Assembly: GCF_002101675.1 (NCBI RefSeq)
Contig: NZ_LQOY01000022.1
Coordinates: 58,575 to 122,574 of the forward strand
Direction: 5' to 3'
Length of the DNA: 64,000 nucleotides
Source: Mycobacterium gordonae
Lineage (GTDB): Bacteria; Actinomycetota; Actinomycetes; Mycobacteriales; Mycobacteriaceae
This document shows positions 15,154-25,744 of the stretch, piece after piece. The position numbers were made by a program, and so were the translations under genes. Under the pieces are notes generated by a model, which was given only the letters and a program-made list of their open reading frames with translations, had not been told where the DNA came from and searched no databases. Each line of letters starts with the position of its first letter. The first letter of the stretch is position 1.

Positions 15154-16250
15154 ATTTCGGTGGTCTTTCGTGCCCTCACGGCTGCCGCGATGATGGAGTT
15201 ACCGAACTTGTATTCGCGCTGGCGCAGCGCAAGGCGCGCCTTGCGTGCACCCGTATCGATAGGCAGGCGAAGGGTCTTCATCGCCTCGATGCACTGGCCG
15301 ATTCGCTCGCGTTCAGAGAAGCTGAGCTTCGGCGCGATAGCGACGTGTCGCAGATGTGGATTGACCCGACGGTGCAGATGCATCTCGTCCGGGTGGGCGC
15401 TGCCGCGTTGGCGCTCCAAGCACAGTCTCACGCTTGCTTCGCCATCAGGCATTGGTTGCTGGCTCAGCTGCCACACGACATCGACATCATCATTCTTGGC
15501 TGAGGAACCCCGGGCACCGGCAGTCCTGTCCTTGCCGCGGTGGTCGAGTCGGACTACGGCACGGCCCCTGGCCTTCAATGGCGACAGGGTGTGTCGGTAG
15601 AGAGCGCGGTAGGTGTCGGCGCTGTTTTCCTCGCCTGCTACGACACGCGCAATCGTGTCGATGACGACCAGGTCCGCAGCGTGATACTCGGCCATTTCAG
15701 CGATGTCTGCGCCACCGGCCGGCCCGTCCAGTGGTGGCATCGTGGGAAACGACAGGTAGCGCAAGCCACTGAGATCATCTGGCCGATACCCCATGTCGCG
15801 CAACCGCTCAACAAGATCGTCGCGGCTGTTCTCGTGGTCCACGTAGAGCACACGAACCGGTGCCTGGCGAGGACTTCCCAGCGCCGAGCGCCCGGCCGCG
15901 ATCGCGGCCGCGACGTCGAGCATCAGCAACGACTTACCGGCCTTCGCCGGCGAGACCAGCGAATACGACTGCCCCCGTGCAATGAAGTCGGGAACCAACC
16001 AGGCGATATCGTCGGGAGCGCCCTCAAACAGTCTGTGCCAGTCCAGAGCTGGATAGCGCTTGTGCGCGGCCATGTTGCTGTTACCTGCAACATGCTGGCT
16101 GCCATGAGGGGCGTGACGCAGCCTTAGGCCTTCATCAGCCGGCTCGTCTGGTGGCGGTACGTCGGCATAAGGGTCATCGATTATCACCCCACCGTCGCGA
16201 TCGATCCACGGAGCATCGGGATACTCACGCCCGTAGGGGATGTCGCCCAC
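15105..16250 (-). CDS. RepA/DnaB-like RecA-fold ATPase
   Basis: 381 residues from GTG 16250. Walker A is SPAKAGKS (residues 100-107), a second strand ends YVDHEN (E140), Walker B is ADLVVIDTIARV (D198), and RLDHRGKD follows. This is the AAA_25/RepA family of hexameric RecA-fold ATPases found in plasmids, satellites and phiRv-type elements. The N-terminus is an acidic low-complexity leader; the C-terminus (RKTTEMCPEVDGDTYQEV) runs through the GTGTCCC repeats. It probably acts in element replication, with the zinc-ribbon-like protein encoded just upstream. Confidence 0.82.
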   Translation of the reverse strand: MGDIPYGREYPDAPWIDRDGGVIIDDPYADVPPPDEPADEGLRLRHAPHGSQHVAGNSNMAAHKRYPALDWHRLFEGAPDDIAWLVPDFIARGQSYSLVSPAKAGKSLLMLDVAAAIAAGRSALGSPRQAPVRVLYVDHENSRDDLVERLRDMGYRPDDLSGLRYLSFPTMPPLDGPAGGADIAEMAEYHAADLVVIDTIARVVAGEENSADTYRALYRHTLSPLKARGRAVVRLDHRGKDRTAGARGSSAKNDDVDVVWQLSQQPMPDGEASVRLCLERQRGSAHPDEMHLHRRVNPHLRHVAIAPKLSFSERERIGQCIEAMKTLRLPIDTGARKARLALRQREYKFGNSIIAAAVRARKTTEMCPEVDGDTYQEVFGT

Positions 16251-16252
16251 GG

Positions 16253-16588
16253 CTACACCCCCGCCGTGCGGCGATGAACGGCCGACGCCAGATCGCGTCG
16301 GCCGATGCGCGCCAGGCCGCGGCAGGTCTTGGTATCAGCCAGCGCCGGCAGGCCCTGCGCGTCGAGGTGATCAATGGCCTCGGCTGCGGCCTCAGCCTGG
16401 CGATCGGTGATTTCACCACAACGCCAACAGGGAGCGTGAGGGTCGGCGCGGTGACCGCAATCGAGCAAGGCGCGGCCGCGTCGCCACTGACGCACGGCGC
16501 CGGAGACGGTAAGCTCTTGGGTATCTGCTGCTCGAGAATCTGCCGCCCGGTTGCCACCCGGGCGGCGTTCTCGTTGAGGGGGGCTCAC
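16253..16588 (-). CDS. Small zinc-binding protein upstream of RepA-like gene
   Basis: 111 residues from GTG 16588, overlapping the preceding stop (GTGA). It contains LLDCGHRADPHAPCWRCGE, a Cys/His cluster of zinc-ribbon type, with Arg-rich flanks (GLARIGRRDLASAVHRR). It ends 2 bp before the RepA-like start. Possibly a DNA-binding replication partner; no named family recognised. Confidence 0.6.
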   Translation of the reverse strand: MSPPQRERRPGGNRAADSRAADTQELTVSGAVRQWRRGRALLDCGHRADPHAPCWRCGEITDRQAEAAAEAIDHLDAQGLPALADTKTCRGLARIGRRDLASAVHRRTAGV

Positions 16589-16857
16589 TGGCCACCGCCG
16601 GCGGCATCCGGCTCGGCAATGCGCTCGGCGACAATGGCCTTACGGCGCCGCCTTGCCTGTGCCGACCTGAGCGCCATCCGCGCGAAGTGGGCTTTACGGA
16701 GATGTTCTGCGCGGACGGGATCGCCCTCGGCTGCGGAAAGAAATTTTTCGTCTAAAGCTCTGCGCGCCTTGGCTGTTCGAGCAGATCGGTCCGGCGTACG
16801 TGCCCACGAGTCATGGGCTGCGATTTGAGCGCGCAAGGAGCGCTCGGTCGGTGTCAT
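16585..16857 (-). CDS. Conserved basic protein of mycobacterial mobile elements
   Basis: 90 residues from ATG 16857 (MTPTERSLRAQIAAHDSWAR). The pattern TPDRSARTAKARRALDEKFL, VRAEHLRKAHFARMALRSAQ and ARRRRKA is a basic helical protein that I recognise as recurring in mycobacterial phage-like elements. Function not known. It is the first gene after a 116-bp gap holding a putative promoter and operator. Confidence 0.7.
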   Translation of the reverse strand: MTPTERSLRAQIAAHDSWARTPDRSARTAKARRALDEKFLSAAEGDPVRAEHLRKAHFARMALRSAQARRRRKAIVAERIAEPDAAGGGQ

Positions 16858-16966
16858 GGTCAACTTCTCATCTCCGGCATGGGAGTTGAGCCACCTGTAG
16901 AGGGTGGCGCTGAGAAGCCGGCGCGGAATGCGCTGCTACGGGATACGGAGCCCGCTCGCTGTATTG

Positions 16967-16996
16967 AACGCTATCAGGAGCGTTGTGCAAGAGCGC
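16967..16996 (-). promoter_or_regulatory. Putative promoter with inverted-repeat operator for the replication genes
   Basis: AACGCT-ATCAGG-AGCGTT (16967-16984) is a 6-bp inverted repeat. On the minus strand it sits between a TTGCAC-like -35 and an AATACA-like -10, pointing to the 16857 start. The site overlaps the 3' end of the upstream gene. Role inferred from base pattern only. Confidence 0.4.
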
Positions 16997-17378
16997 GTAA
17001 CTGAGTGACTGTCAGCGTGTCGGTTCGCTCAGCGAGGCTTTCAAGAACGGGCATGACGCGCTCCCATCGCAGCGTCAGACCCGGCAGCTCAAGGACCCAG
17101 CGGTACCCGTCGTCGGTCGGTATCGCTCTGACCGGCGGCCGCGGACTGTAGATGTCGGTACCGCCACTTGCCAAGATTGCATCCGACCGCTGCCGGGCCC
17201 TGCGACTTAGCGGCTTCCCCTCAATCCGCCAAGCCGCCATTGAATTGTCAATTCTTCCCGGAAAGGGTTCGGACAGCCATTCGTCGCCCCACTGTTCGTC
17301 GACGACGAACTTAACGAACGCGCACACGGTCTTGCCGATGTCATCGACAAGTTTGATTCGCGCGACTGTGGTGGTCAC
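16974..17378 (-). CDS. Hypothetical protein coupled to integrase
   Basis: 134 residues from GTG 17378, overlapping the integrase stop (GTGA). It reads MTTTVARIKLVDDIGKTVCA, then FVKFVVDEQWGDEWLSEPFP, and ends with a helical ERTDTLTVTQLRALAQRS. No motif that I recognise. Translational coupling to integrase suggests a role in integration control or early lysogenic functions, but a small immunity or exclusion protein is equally possible. Confidence 0.6.
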   Translation of the reverse strand: MTTTVARIKLVDDIGKTVCAFVKFVVDEQWGDEWLSEPFPGRIDNSMAAWRIEGKPLSRRARQRSDAILASGGTDIYSPRPPVRAIPTDDGYRWVLELPGLTLRWERVMPVLESLAERTDTLTVTQLRALAQRS

Positions 17379-18283
17379 AGTTCGCCCAGATTCAGCCCGC
17401 GCGCTTCGCTGGCGGCTCGCTCGGCCGCAGTGGCGCGGGTGTAGCGATCAATCATGTCGCGCGTCGACCACCCGGCGACGGCCATCAGACCGCCCTCGGA
17501 GCCGCCAGCGGCCAGCCAGCGCGATGCGGCGGTGTGCCGGAGCAGGTGTGGGTGAAACTTCGCTAGACCGGCCACCTGGGCGCGGTATTTCAGCGCGGCA
17601 TGCAGGCCGTAGTACGACAGATTTTTGCCACGGTCGCCTAGCCACAACGCGTCACTGTCGGCTAGCCGGTGGGTGCGCCTGGCGCGCAGGTAGCGGTCAA
17701 TCGCGCGAGCGGTCTGGTCCCCGAATGGCGCGATGCGTCCTTTGCCGCCCTTGCCCCGACGCACGGTCACGATGCCGCGGTTGAGGTCCACATCACCCAC
17801 GCTGAGCCCGCACACCTCGCCGGCCCTCATGGCCGTCTCGGCCATGAGCCGCACGATGGCCTCGTCGCGCCGGTCGCGGAATTCCCTCCCGCCGCACGCC
17901 TTGATCAGCTGGCGCAGTTCGGTCTCAGTCAGGGATTCTGTGACCTTCGCGTCCAACTTGGGCGCTTTAAGTCCAAGCAGGGGATCGGTGTCGACCTCGC
18001 CCTCTTCCTCAAGCCAGGCCGAGAATCGCCGCACCCCGAGCTGACGGGCCCGCGCGGTGGCAGGCTCAGCGCCGCCCTCAAGCAGATCGGCCACGAACCC
18101 CTTCACCAGGTCGCGGTCCAGCGCGGGGGAGTGGCCGTGTTCGTTGCACCACCGGATGAACGCGCGTACGCCGTCGCCGTAGCTCTTGATGGTCTGGGGC
18201 GACTTGCGCTCGGCGCGCAGCGCCAGCTCCCAAGACGGCAGCAGCTCGACCAAATCCAGAGCCGCAGGTTTGAGGCGCGCCAT
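17375..18283 (-). CDS. int: Tyrosine integrase of the element
   Basis: 302 residues from ATG 18283. A SAM-like domain (residues about 15-105) precedes the catalytic domain: R153 (AETAMRAGEVCGL), K178/K181 (RGKGGKGR), H246-R249 (HLLRH), W272 in place of the second His (AGWSTRDM), and Y281 (IDRYTRA). Trp at that position is common in active XerC-like integrases. It is 95 bp from the core in the sigA 3' end, the usual int-att layout, so this is the likely integrase. Intact. Confidence 0.95.
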   Translation of the reverse strand: MARLKPAALDLVELLPSWELALRAERKSPQTIKSYGDGVRAFIRWCNEHGHSPALDRDLVKGFVADLLEGGAEPATARARQLGVRRFSAWLEEEGEVDTDPLLGLKAPKLDAKVTESLTETELRQLIKACGGREFRDRRDEAIVRLMAETAMRAGEVCGLSVGDVDLNRGIVTVRRGKGGKGRIAPFGDQTARAIDRYLRARRTHRLADSDALWLGDRGKNLSYYGLHAALKYRAQVAGLAKFHPHLLRHTAASRWLAAGGSEGGLMAVAGWSTRDMIDRYTRATAAERAASEARGLNLGEL

Positions 18284-18375
18284 GGCCAATATCTTGACTA
18301 GTAACGCTGTACTTGTCTACTATTTCTGCACTGACCAACAAACCCGCTGGTCAGACCCGTAACACGGAGTGTCGT

Positions 18376-19860
<1,485 letters not shown>

Positions 19861-20038
19861 GTACACCCCTTCAGTTGGACGCACTTCCGGTGGGTCTGGG
19901 CATGGAAGACCGAAAGTGTCTGTTATGTCGAATGTCGGCGTTTGATATCAGCGTGAGTATCGCGCGCTATCGGTTTGGGCGGCCGCCGACGACCATTGTA
20001 ACTTCACACTGTCCTCGTACTGGCCGAGCGGACAAAAT

Positions 20039-20833
20039 TCAGTGCGTCACGTCGCCGGCTGAGGCCATAGCCGCGCCGACGATGCCCGCGGCGTTCTGCA
20101 GGGCGGCCGGCACGACCGGGGTGCGGTTTTGCAGCAGATGCACCCATTTGTCGGCCTTGCGGCTGATCCCGCCGCCGGCGATGAACAGGTCGGGCCAGAT
20201 CGCGTTCTCGATGGCCACCAGCACCCTGGTGACCTGCTGGGCCCATTTCTCGTAGGTCCAGTTGTTTCGTTCCTTCACCGAGGACGCCGCCCGCTCCTCG
20301 GCCTCCTTGCCCCCCACCTCGATGTGGCCGAACTCGGTGTTGGGAATCAGCTTCCCGTTGTGGATGACCGCCGAACCGATGCCGGTGCCGAAGGTGAGCA
20401 GGACGACCAGCCCCTCATGGCCTTTGCCGGCGCCGTAACGTTCCTCGGCCAGCCCCGCGGCGTCGGCGTCGTTGAGGATCGTGACGTCCTGGCCTGCGAG
20501 TTCGGCGCTGATTATGTCGCGCGCGTTGGTTCCGATCCATGCCTTGTCGACGTTGGCCGCCGTCTGCACGATCCCGTGCGTGACCACGCCCGGATAGGTG
20601 ACCCCGAGCGGTCCGGTCCAGCCGAATCCGTTGACGACTTCGGCGATGGTCTTGGCGACGGCGTCGGGGGTGGCGGGCTGCGGCGTGAGCAGTTTGATCC
20701 GGTCACCGATCAACTGCCCGGTGTCCAGATCGACGATCGCGCCCTTGATGCCGCTTCCGCCGACGTCGATTCCGAAGCCTCGGCGCTGCGACGGGGAACC
20801 GACGGGGTCAATTCCAGAGGCGGTGCTGGTCAT
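20039..20833 (-). CDS. ppgK: Polyphosphate glucokinase
   Basis: 264 residues ([20 protein letters not shown]). ROK-family sugar kinase motifs: [16 protein letters not shown] (phosphate 1), [10 protein letters not shown] (catalytic Asp), [15 protein letters not shown] (phosphate 2) and [16 protein letters not shown]. PpgK uses polyphosphate, or ATP, to make glucose 6-phosphate. Rv2702 by synteny, in the usual place after sigA. It is divergent from suhB. Confidence 0.96.
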   Translation of the reverse strand: MTSTASGIDPVGSPSQRRGFGIDVGGSGIKGAIVDLDTGQLIGDRIKLLTPQPATPDAVAKTIAEVVNGFGWTGPLGVTYPGVVTHGIVQTAANVDKAWIGTNARDIISAELAGQDVTILNDADAAGLAEERYGAGKGHEGLVVLLTFGTGIGSAVIHNGKLIPNTEFGHIEVGGKEAEERAASSVKERNNWTYEKWAQQVTRVLVAIENAIWPDLFIAGGGISRKADKWVHLLQNRTPVVPAALQNAAGIVGAAMASAGDVTH

Positions 20834-20948
20834 CGAAATCTCCTCGGCGAGACTTTGGTGGTCCGCCCACCTTATCGACCCGGCACCGCAAACGGGGTGA
20901 GGCGGGTTGCGTCCGTCGAGGAGTCGGCCGTTGTGTTCCGATAGATCG

Positions 20949-21827
20949 GTGACATCCCCCGACAAACCCGGTGCCGAGCCCGCGCACCTGCGCGAGGTGG
21001 CCGTCACGGTCGCCACCGAGGCGGCTGCGTTCGTGCGGCGCCGGCGCGCTGAGGTGTTCGGCCCCAGCACAGAACGTGCCCCCGGTGACGACGCGGTACA
21101 CGCCAAGACGACCCCCACCGATCCGGTGACGGTCGTCGACACCGAGACCGAACAGTTGCTGCGGGACCGACTGGCGGTGCTCGCGCCCGGCGACCCCATC
21201 CTCGGCGAGGAGGGTGGTGGGCCGCGCGATGCGGCGGCCGATGGTGCCGGCGCGGTCACCTGGGTCCTCGACCCCATCGACGGGACGGTGAACTTCGTTT
21301 ACGGCATCCCCGCCTACGCAGTGTCGGTCGGCGCGCAGATCGACGGGGTGTCGGTGGCCGGCGCGGTAGCCGATGTCGTTGCGGGCCGGGTGTATTCGGC
21401 GGCCAGCGGGCTCGGCGCCCACGTCACCGACGGCCACGGGAGCCAGGAGTTGCGGTGCACCGCCGTGACCGAGCTGTCGATGGCGCTGCTGGGCACCGGG
21501 TTCGGCTACTCACCCAGCCGCCGGGTGCGTCAGGCCGAGTTGGTGGCACAAATGCTGCCGGTGGTGCGAGACGTGCGGCGCATCGGTTCGGCGGCCCTAG
21601 ATCTGTGCATGGTGGCGGCCGGGCACTTGGATGCGTATTACGAGCATGGTCTGCAGGTGTGGGATTGCGCGGCGGGCGCGCTGATCGCCGCGGAGGCCGG
21701 CGCCCGGGTGGTGTTGCCGCCGCCGGGCGCGAACGGGGCAGGCCTGGTGCTCGCCGCGGCGCCGGGCATCGCCGACGCATTGCTGGCGGCACTGCGGCAC
21801 GTCGGGGGTTCGGATCCGATCGACTGA
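20949..21827 (+). CDS. suhB: Inositol-1-monophosphatase SuhB
   Basis: 292 residues from GTG 20949. Li+-sensitive phosphatase motifs: PVTVVDTETEQLL, the metal-binding LGEEGGG, WVLDPIDGTVNFVYGIPAYA, and near the end YYEHGLQVWDCAAGALIAAEAG. It releases myo-inositol for phosphatidylinositol and mycothiol synthesis. Rv2701c ortholog. It converges on cei with a 4-bp gap. Confidence 0.95.
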   Translation: MTSPDKPGAEPAHLREVAVTVATEAAAFVRRRRAEVFGPSTERAPGDDAVHAKTTPTDPVTVVDTETEQLLRDRLAVLAPGDPILGEEGGGPRDAAADGAGAVTWVLDPIDGTVNFVYGIPAYAVSVGAQIDGVSVAGAVADVVAGRVYSAASGLGAHVTDGHGSQELRCTAVTELSMALLGTGFGYSPSRRVRQAELVAQMLPVVRDVRRIGSAALDLCMVAAGHLDAYYEHGLQVWDCAAGALIAAEAGARVVLPPPGANGAGLVLAAAPGIADALLAALRHVGGSDPID

Positions 21828-21831
21828 ACCG

Positions 21832-22485
21832 TCAGCAGCTGTTTGCGTGGATCTTGGCCAGCAGCGCATGATCGGCCGGCTCGGTGGCCCCCGGACGCAG
21901 CGTCGCCAGTACGGCGTCGATGTCGTCGTTGTGGGCCAGGGAGTTGAAGTCGGTGCCGAGGGCCAGATCGACGGAGTCGTCACCGCGGCTGTCGTGGAAC
22001 AGTTCGGTGCACGGCGCAACCAGCCACAGCGCCGCCGCGGTGGCTTGCCCGGCGGTGCCGAACCGGATCTGACCCTGACAGTTCAGCCGGGTGCCGGCGT
22101 AGATCGGGTCGTTGGCGGACGTGGGTTGCGCGAAGCCCAAATCCTGTAGCGCACCGGCGATGTCGCCGGCCTGACCGCCTCGGCCGCTGGCATTGAGCAC
22201 CCGGACCTTGGCGTCGCTGAGCTTGGCGGGAGCGACGTCGATCATTTCCGTACGCGACACCTGATCGCCGAGCTTGGCCGGCGTGTCAGTTCCGGTCGCC
22301 GGAGGGGGAGGGTTGCACACGGCGGCCTCGCGGACATCGGCGGGCCGGGTAAGCGCGACCGTCCACACCACGCCGGTCACCACCACGAGGAAAATGACGA
22401 CGATGATGGCGGGGCGGGGATTGCGTCGCCGGAAGGGCCGACCGTGCTTGTCGAAGGCGGTACCCTCGGTGATGTGTGCAACCAC
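21832..22485 (-). CDS. cei: Envelope integrity protein Cei (LytR_C domain)
   Basis: 217 residues from GTG 22485. One transmembrane segment (AIIVVIFLVVVTGVVWTVAL, residues about 26-45) is followed by a periplasmic domain with VRVLNASGRGGQAGDIAGAL, the hallmark of LytR_C (VNGTGQ-like) domains, and Cys residues likely to form disulfides. Rv2700, named cei, is required for envelope integrity and virulence in M. tuberculosis. Confidence 0.9.
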   Translation of the reverse strand: MVAHITEGTAFDKHGRPFRRRNPRPAIIVVIFLVVVTGVVWTVALTRPADVREAAVCNPPPPATGTDTPAKLGDQVSRTEMIDVAPAKLSDAKVRVLNASGRGGQAGDIAGALQDLGFAQPTSANDPIYAGTRLNCQGQIRFGTAGQATAAALWLVAPCTELFHDSRGDDSVDLALGTDFNSLAHNDDIDAVLATLRPGATEPADHALLAKIHANSC

Positions 22486-22675
22486 ACATGCACTCTAATC
22501 GCACCGTAAACGCACCGTTTAAGGCCAAGTACAGGGCCATTCCAACAGTGTGACGCAAATCACATCCAATCCACCCGTATTACGGGCACGAATAGTTTGG
22601 TGCAAGCGTTCGACGCTGGTACAAAGCGTTCCTTGAGCTTATGAGGGCCCTGAGGGGATAAGGACGGGGAAGAAG

Positions 22676-22978
22676 ATGCCTACCGACTATGACGCTCCGC
22701 GGCGTACCGAGACTGACGATGTCTCGGAAGACTCGCTGGAGGAGCTCAAAGCACGACGCAACGAGGCGGCGTCAGCCGTCGTCGACGTCGACGAATCCGA
22801 GTCCGCCGAGTCGTTCGAACTCCCTGGCGCCGACCTTTCGGGTGAAGAACTGTCGGTGCGCGTGATTCCGAAGCAGGCTGACGAATTCACTTGCTCGAGT
22901 TGCTTTTTGGTGCAACACCGCAGCCGGCTCGCCAGCGAGAAGAACGGCGTGATGATCTGTACCGATTGCGCGGCCTGA
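22676..22978 (+). CDS. DUF4193 zinc-binding protein
   Basis: 100 residues (MPTDYDAPRRTETDDVSEDS). The acidic N-terminal half precedes a CxxC pair (FTCSSCFLVQHRSRLA) and a second pair at the end (MICTDCAA). This is the DUF4193 family, close to universal in actinobacteria; Rv2699c. A long 5' region (22486-22675) separates it from cei and may hold promoters for both; it shows no further gene. Function unknown. Confidence 0.88.
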   Translation: MPTDYDAPRRTETDDVSEDSLEELKARRNEAASAVVDVDESESAESFELPGADLSGEELSVRVIPKQADEFTCSSCFLVQHRSRLASEKNGVMICTDCAA

Positions 22979-22987
22979 GCGCCGCAC

Positions 22988-23464
22988 TCAGCTTCGCAGC
23001 GCCGACAGCACCCGCTCGGGATGCCGGCAGCTCACGAGCCAGTACGGCGTCGGGTCATCGGGATCATCGAGCACCAACAACACCATCGGGCCCACCCAGG
23101 CTCGGTGCAGGACGTAGGCCGCGGGGTCGAGTTGACGGCCCAGAGCGGCCGACTTGGCGGTGCGCGCTATCTCCGCGGACCGGGAGACGACAGTGACCGG
23201 CAGATGCGCATCACCGGCCCATAGTTCGACTCCGGCGTCGCCGGCCGCCACCCGAATCTCCACGCGGCCCAGCCACAGCAGTACCCCGGTTGCGACGGCG
23301 AACAGTGTTGCGAACGGCAGCCAGGCGGGCAACGAGCGGATGCCCAGGTTGACCTCATACGCGATGACCCCGGCGAGCGTGAAACCCAGGGGCCACCACC
23401 ACCAGGGCACCCACAGCCGCTCGCGATATCGCACGCTTTGCGGCGCGACGCGCGTATCGGACAC
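22988..23464 (-). CDS. DUF3093 membrane protein
   Basis: 158 residues from GTG 23464 ([20 protein letters not shown]); an in-frame ATG at 23509 would run into the divergent dut gene. Two adjacent hydrophobic segments, [20 protein letters not shown] and [18 protein letters not shown], are followed by a soluble domain ending [18 protein letters not shown]. Rv2698 by synteny. Function unknown. Confidence 0.85.
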   Translation of the reverse strand: MSDTRVAPQSVRYRERLWVPWWWWPLGFTLAGVIAYEVNLGIRSLPAWLPFATLFAVATGVLLWLGRVEIRVAAGDAGVELWAGDAHLPVTVVSRSAEIARTAKSAALGRQLDPAAYVLHRAWVGPMVLLVLDDPDDPTPYWLVSCRHPERVLSALRS

Positions 23465-23489
23465 GCGGTCAAGGGTAGTCTGTGCCCCC

Positions 23490-23954
23490 GTGTCGACCAG
23501 TCTGGCCATAGTCCGCCTCGACCCCGGCCTCCCGATGCCCAGCCGCGCCCACGACGGCGATGCGGGCGTCGACCTGTTCAGCGCCCAAGACGTCGAGCTG
23601 GCACCTGGTCACCGTGCTCTGGTGGGTACCGGCATCGCGGTTGCCGTCCCGTTCGGCATGGTCGGTCTGATACATCCCCGCTCCGGGCTCGCATCCCGGG
23701 TGGGGCTGTCGATCGTCAACAGTCCCGGGACCATCGACGCCGGTTATCGTGGCGAAATCAAGGTCGCGCTGATCAACCTCGACCCCAGCACCCCGATCGT
23801 GGTGCACCGCGGCGACCGCATTGCCCAGTTGTTGATCCAGCGGGTCGAATTGGTCGAGTTGGTGGAGGTTGCGTCATTCGACGAAGCCGGGCTGGCAGAA
23901 ACGTCCCGTGGCGAAGGTGGTCACGGTTCTTCGGGCGGGCACGCGAGTCTGTGA
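23490..23954 (+). CDS. dut: Deoxyuridine 5'-triphosphate nucleotidohydrolase
   Basis: 154 residues from GTG 23490. All dUTPase motifs: [10 protein letters not shown] (I), [11 protein letters not shown] (II), [18 protein letters not shown] (III), [14 protein letters not shown] (IV) and the C-terminal [15 protein letters not shown] (V) that closes over the trimer active site. It hydrolyses dUTP to dUMP. Rv2697c ortholog, divergent from the DUF3093 gene. Confidence 0.97.
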   Translation: MSTSLAIVRLDPGLPMPSRAHDGDAGVDLFSAQDVELAPGHRALVGTGIAVAVPFGMVGLIHPRSGLASRVGLSIVNSPGTIDAGYRGEIKVALINLDPSTPIVVHRGDRIAQLLIQRVELVELVEVASFDEAGLAETSRGEGGHGSSGGHASL

Positions 23955-23958
23955 CCGT

Positions 23959-24007
23959 GGACGACGAAGCGATGAGGACGACGAAGCGATGAGAAGGAGC
24001 GGCGCTG
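23959..24007 (+). repeat. MIRU-like short repeat with internal duplication
   Basis: Contains GACGACGAAGCGATGAG twice in tandem, then AAGGAGCGGCGCTG just before the next ATG. The motif GACGAAGCGATGAGNAGGAGCGGCG also occurs at 45127-45151. It matches the 3' part of mycobacterial interspersed repetitive units, which often provide the ribosome binding site of the downstream gene. Confidence 0.65.
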
Positions 24008-24772
24008 ATGCCAGCATTCGGTAGACGCACACGCAAGGACGACAGCGCTTCGGAACCGCAGCCGGCTGATCCACCTCGGGTCGAAGAAGGCGTTGAGCAG
24101 GGCGCCGCCGACGACGAGTCGCTCGAGGGCCCCTTCGACATCGAGGACTTCGACGACCCGGCCGACGCCGAGGTGGCCCGACTCGATCTGGGCTCGGTGC
24201 TGATTCCCATGCCGGCGGCGGGTCAGGTGCAGGTCGAGCTGACCGAGACCGGTGTGCCCAGCGCCGTATGGGTGGTCACGCCCAACGGGCGATTCACCAT
24301 CGCCGCCTACGCAGCCCCCAAGACGGCGGGCCTGTGGCGCGAGGTGGCCAGCGAGCTCGCCGACTCGCTGCGCAAAGACTCGGCCAAGGTTTCCATCAAG
24401 GACGGGCCGTGGGGGCGCGAAGTTATCGGCTCTGCCTCCGGCGCGGTGCGCTTCATCGGCGTCGACGGCTACCGCTGGATGATCCGGTGCGTGGTCAACG
24501 GACCGCACGAGACCATCGACGCCCTGACCGACGAGGCCCGGGAAGCGTTGGCGGACACCGTCGTTCGCCGTGGCGATACGCCGCTACCGGTACGCACCCC
24601 ATTGCCGGTGCAGCTGCCTGAGCCGATGGTGCAGCAGCTGCGCGAGGCCGCGGCCGCACAACAGAGCGGCGACGAGGCCCAAGCGCCGACCCCGTCGGAC
24701 CAGCCGGCCGCGCGCCGCTCCACCGAGGGGTCGGCGATGCAGCAGTTGCGCAGCACCTCAACCGGCGGGTAG
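24008..24772 (+). CDS. DUF3710 family protein
   Basis: 254 residues. A Lys/Asp/Glu-rich N-terminus (MPAFGRRTRKDDSASEPQPA) precedes a globular domain with ARLDLGSVLIPMPAAGQVQV, TPNGRFTIAAYAAPKTAGLW, DGPWGREVIG and GVDGYRWMIRCVVNGP, which is the DUF3710 pattern; the C-terminal 60 residues are Gln/Ala-rich. Rv2696c, the usual neighbour of dut in mycobacteria. Function unknown. Confidence 0.87.
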   Translation: MPAFGRRTRKDDSASEPQPADPPRVEEGVEQGAADDESLEGPFDIEDFDDPADAEVARLDLGSVLIPMPAAGQVQVELTETGVPSAVWVVTPNGRFTIAAYAAPKTAGLWREVASELADSLRKDSAKVSIKDGPWGREVIGSASGAVRFIGVDGYRWMIRCVVNGPHETIDALTDEAREALADTVVRRGDTPLPVRTPLPVQLPEPMVQQLREAAAAQQSGDEAQAPTPSDQPAARRSTEGSAMQQLRSTSTGG

Positions 24773-24888
24773 CCCGCCGGCGCGGGTCAGCGATCGAGAC
24801 TGAGCCCACGGCCAACAAAACGCCGTCAATCGCGCCGTTCACGCAGTCTCGTTGCCGCCGTCGCAGGCTCGGCGGTACTGAGCGCAGA

Positions 24889-25590
24889 TCAGCCCACATC
24901 GCCCAGGGCTGCCAGGCAGGCCGCACCCAGCGCTGCCGGGCGCGCCCCGAATTCGTCCAGCGTGACGGTGCGCAGCGCTGCCCGCGGCGCCGCGGTCGCC
25001 CAGTCGACGCCGACCTGCAGCGGGTGAATCGGGTCGTCGACCGCGGCCGCCACACCCAATGGCCTGACCAGCCGCGCCAGCTCGGCACGGGTCGGTGCGA
25101 CATAGGACGCCGCCTCCTCCATGGCGTCCGGCAGCAGCGGCCATTGCACCGCCCAGGACCGGGCCAGCTCATCGGCCAGCCAGGCCGGGCTGGAGGCCCG
25201 CATCTGCGCCGTCGTGGCTTGCAGGCCGTCGCGGCGCAACTGCGCGGCCGTGTAGCGCGCGGCCAGCGCCGCGGGTGCCGCGCTGGGGTCCCCGGCCCAG
25301 GCCGGTAAGGCCGCCAGGACGGCGATCGTGCGCTCCGGATGCGCCAGCGCCCACGCTGTAGCCACCGCGGCGCCTATCGATACGCCGCCGACCGCGATCG
25401 GTCCGGCACGAGCCGCATCGTCCAGCGCGGCGACGTAACTGTCGAGCAATCGGTGCGGTTGGGGCGCGGGTGTGACCAACACCGCACCGACTGCCTGCAG
25501 CGGTGCCGAAAATGCCCGGTGAACGTAGCTTTCGTCAGACCCGGTTCCGGCCAGCAACACCGTCGTGACACCGCGCAAATCGACAACCAC
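24889..25590 (-). CDS. Alpha/beta-hydrolase fold protein
   Basis: 233 residues from GTG 25590. A nucleophile elbow GVSIGAA carries the Ser, and VLLAGTGSDESYVHRAF resembles the oxyanion loop. Near the end VDDPIHPLQV would supply Asp and His. Rv2695 by synteny. The 24773-24888 gap shows no gene. Substrate unknown; annotation rests on the fold motifs. Confidence 0.75.
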   Translation of the reverse strand: MVVDLRGVTTVLLAGTGSDESYVHRAFSAPLQAVGAVLVTPAPQPHRLLDSYVAALDDAARAGPIAVGGVSIGAAVATAWALAHPERTIAVLAALPAWAGDPSAAPAALAARYTAAQLRRDGLQATTAQMRASSPAWLADELARSWAVQWPLLPDAMEEAASYVAPTRAELARLVRPLGVAAAVDDPIHPLQVGVDWATAAPRAALRTVTLDEFGARPAALGAACLAALGDVG

Positions 25591-25744
25591 CTCCCCATAC
25601 TGCCCGGTGCTGCAGAAGACCCGAAGATCAGTGGTTTCATCCGTGTGGCATCAGGGAACCAACAGGTCTACGGTGACCGTTGGCATAGTGAAATGCTTCA
25701 TTAACACGAAGCTTTCTAACGACGTCGAAGTGTCAGGAGTGGCC

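Noticed and set aside
16813..17004. 63-codon + strand frame in the gap of the element
   Set aside because: Runs against the direction of the operon, overlaps two genes and has no ribosome binding site.
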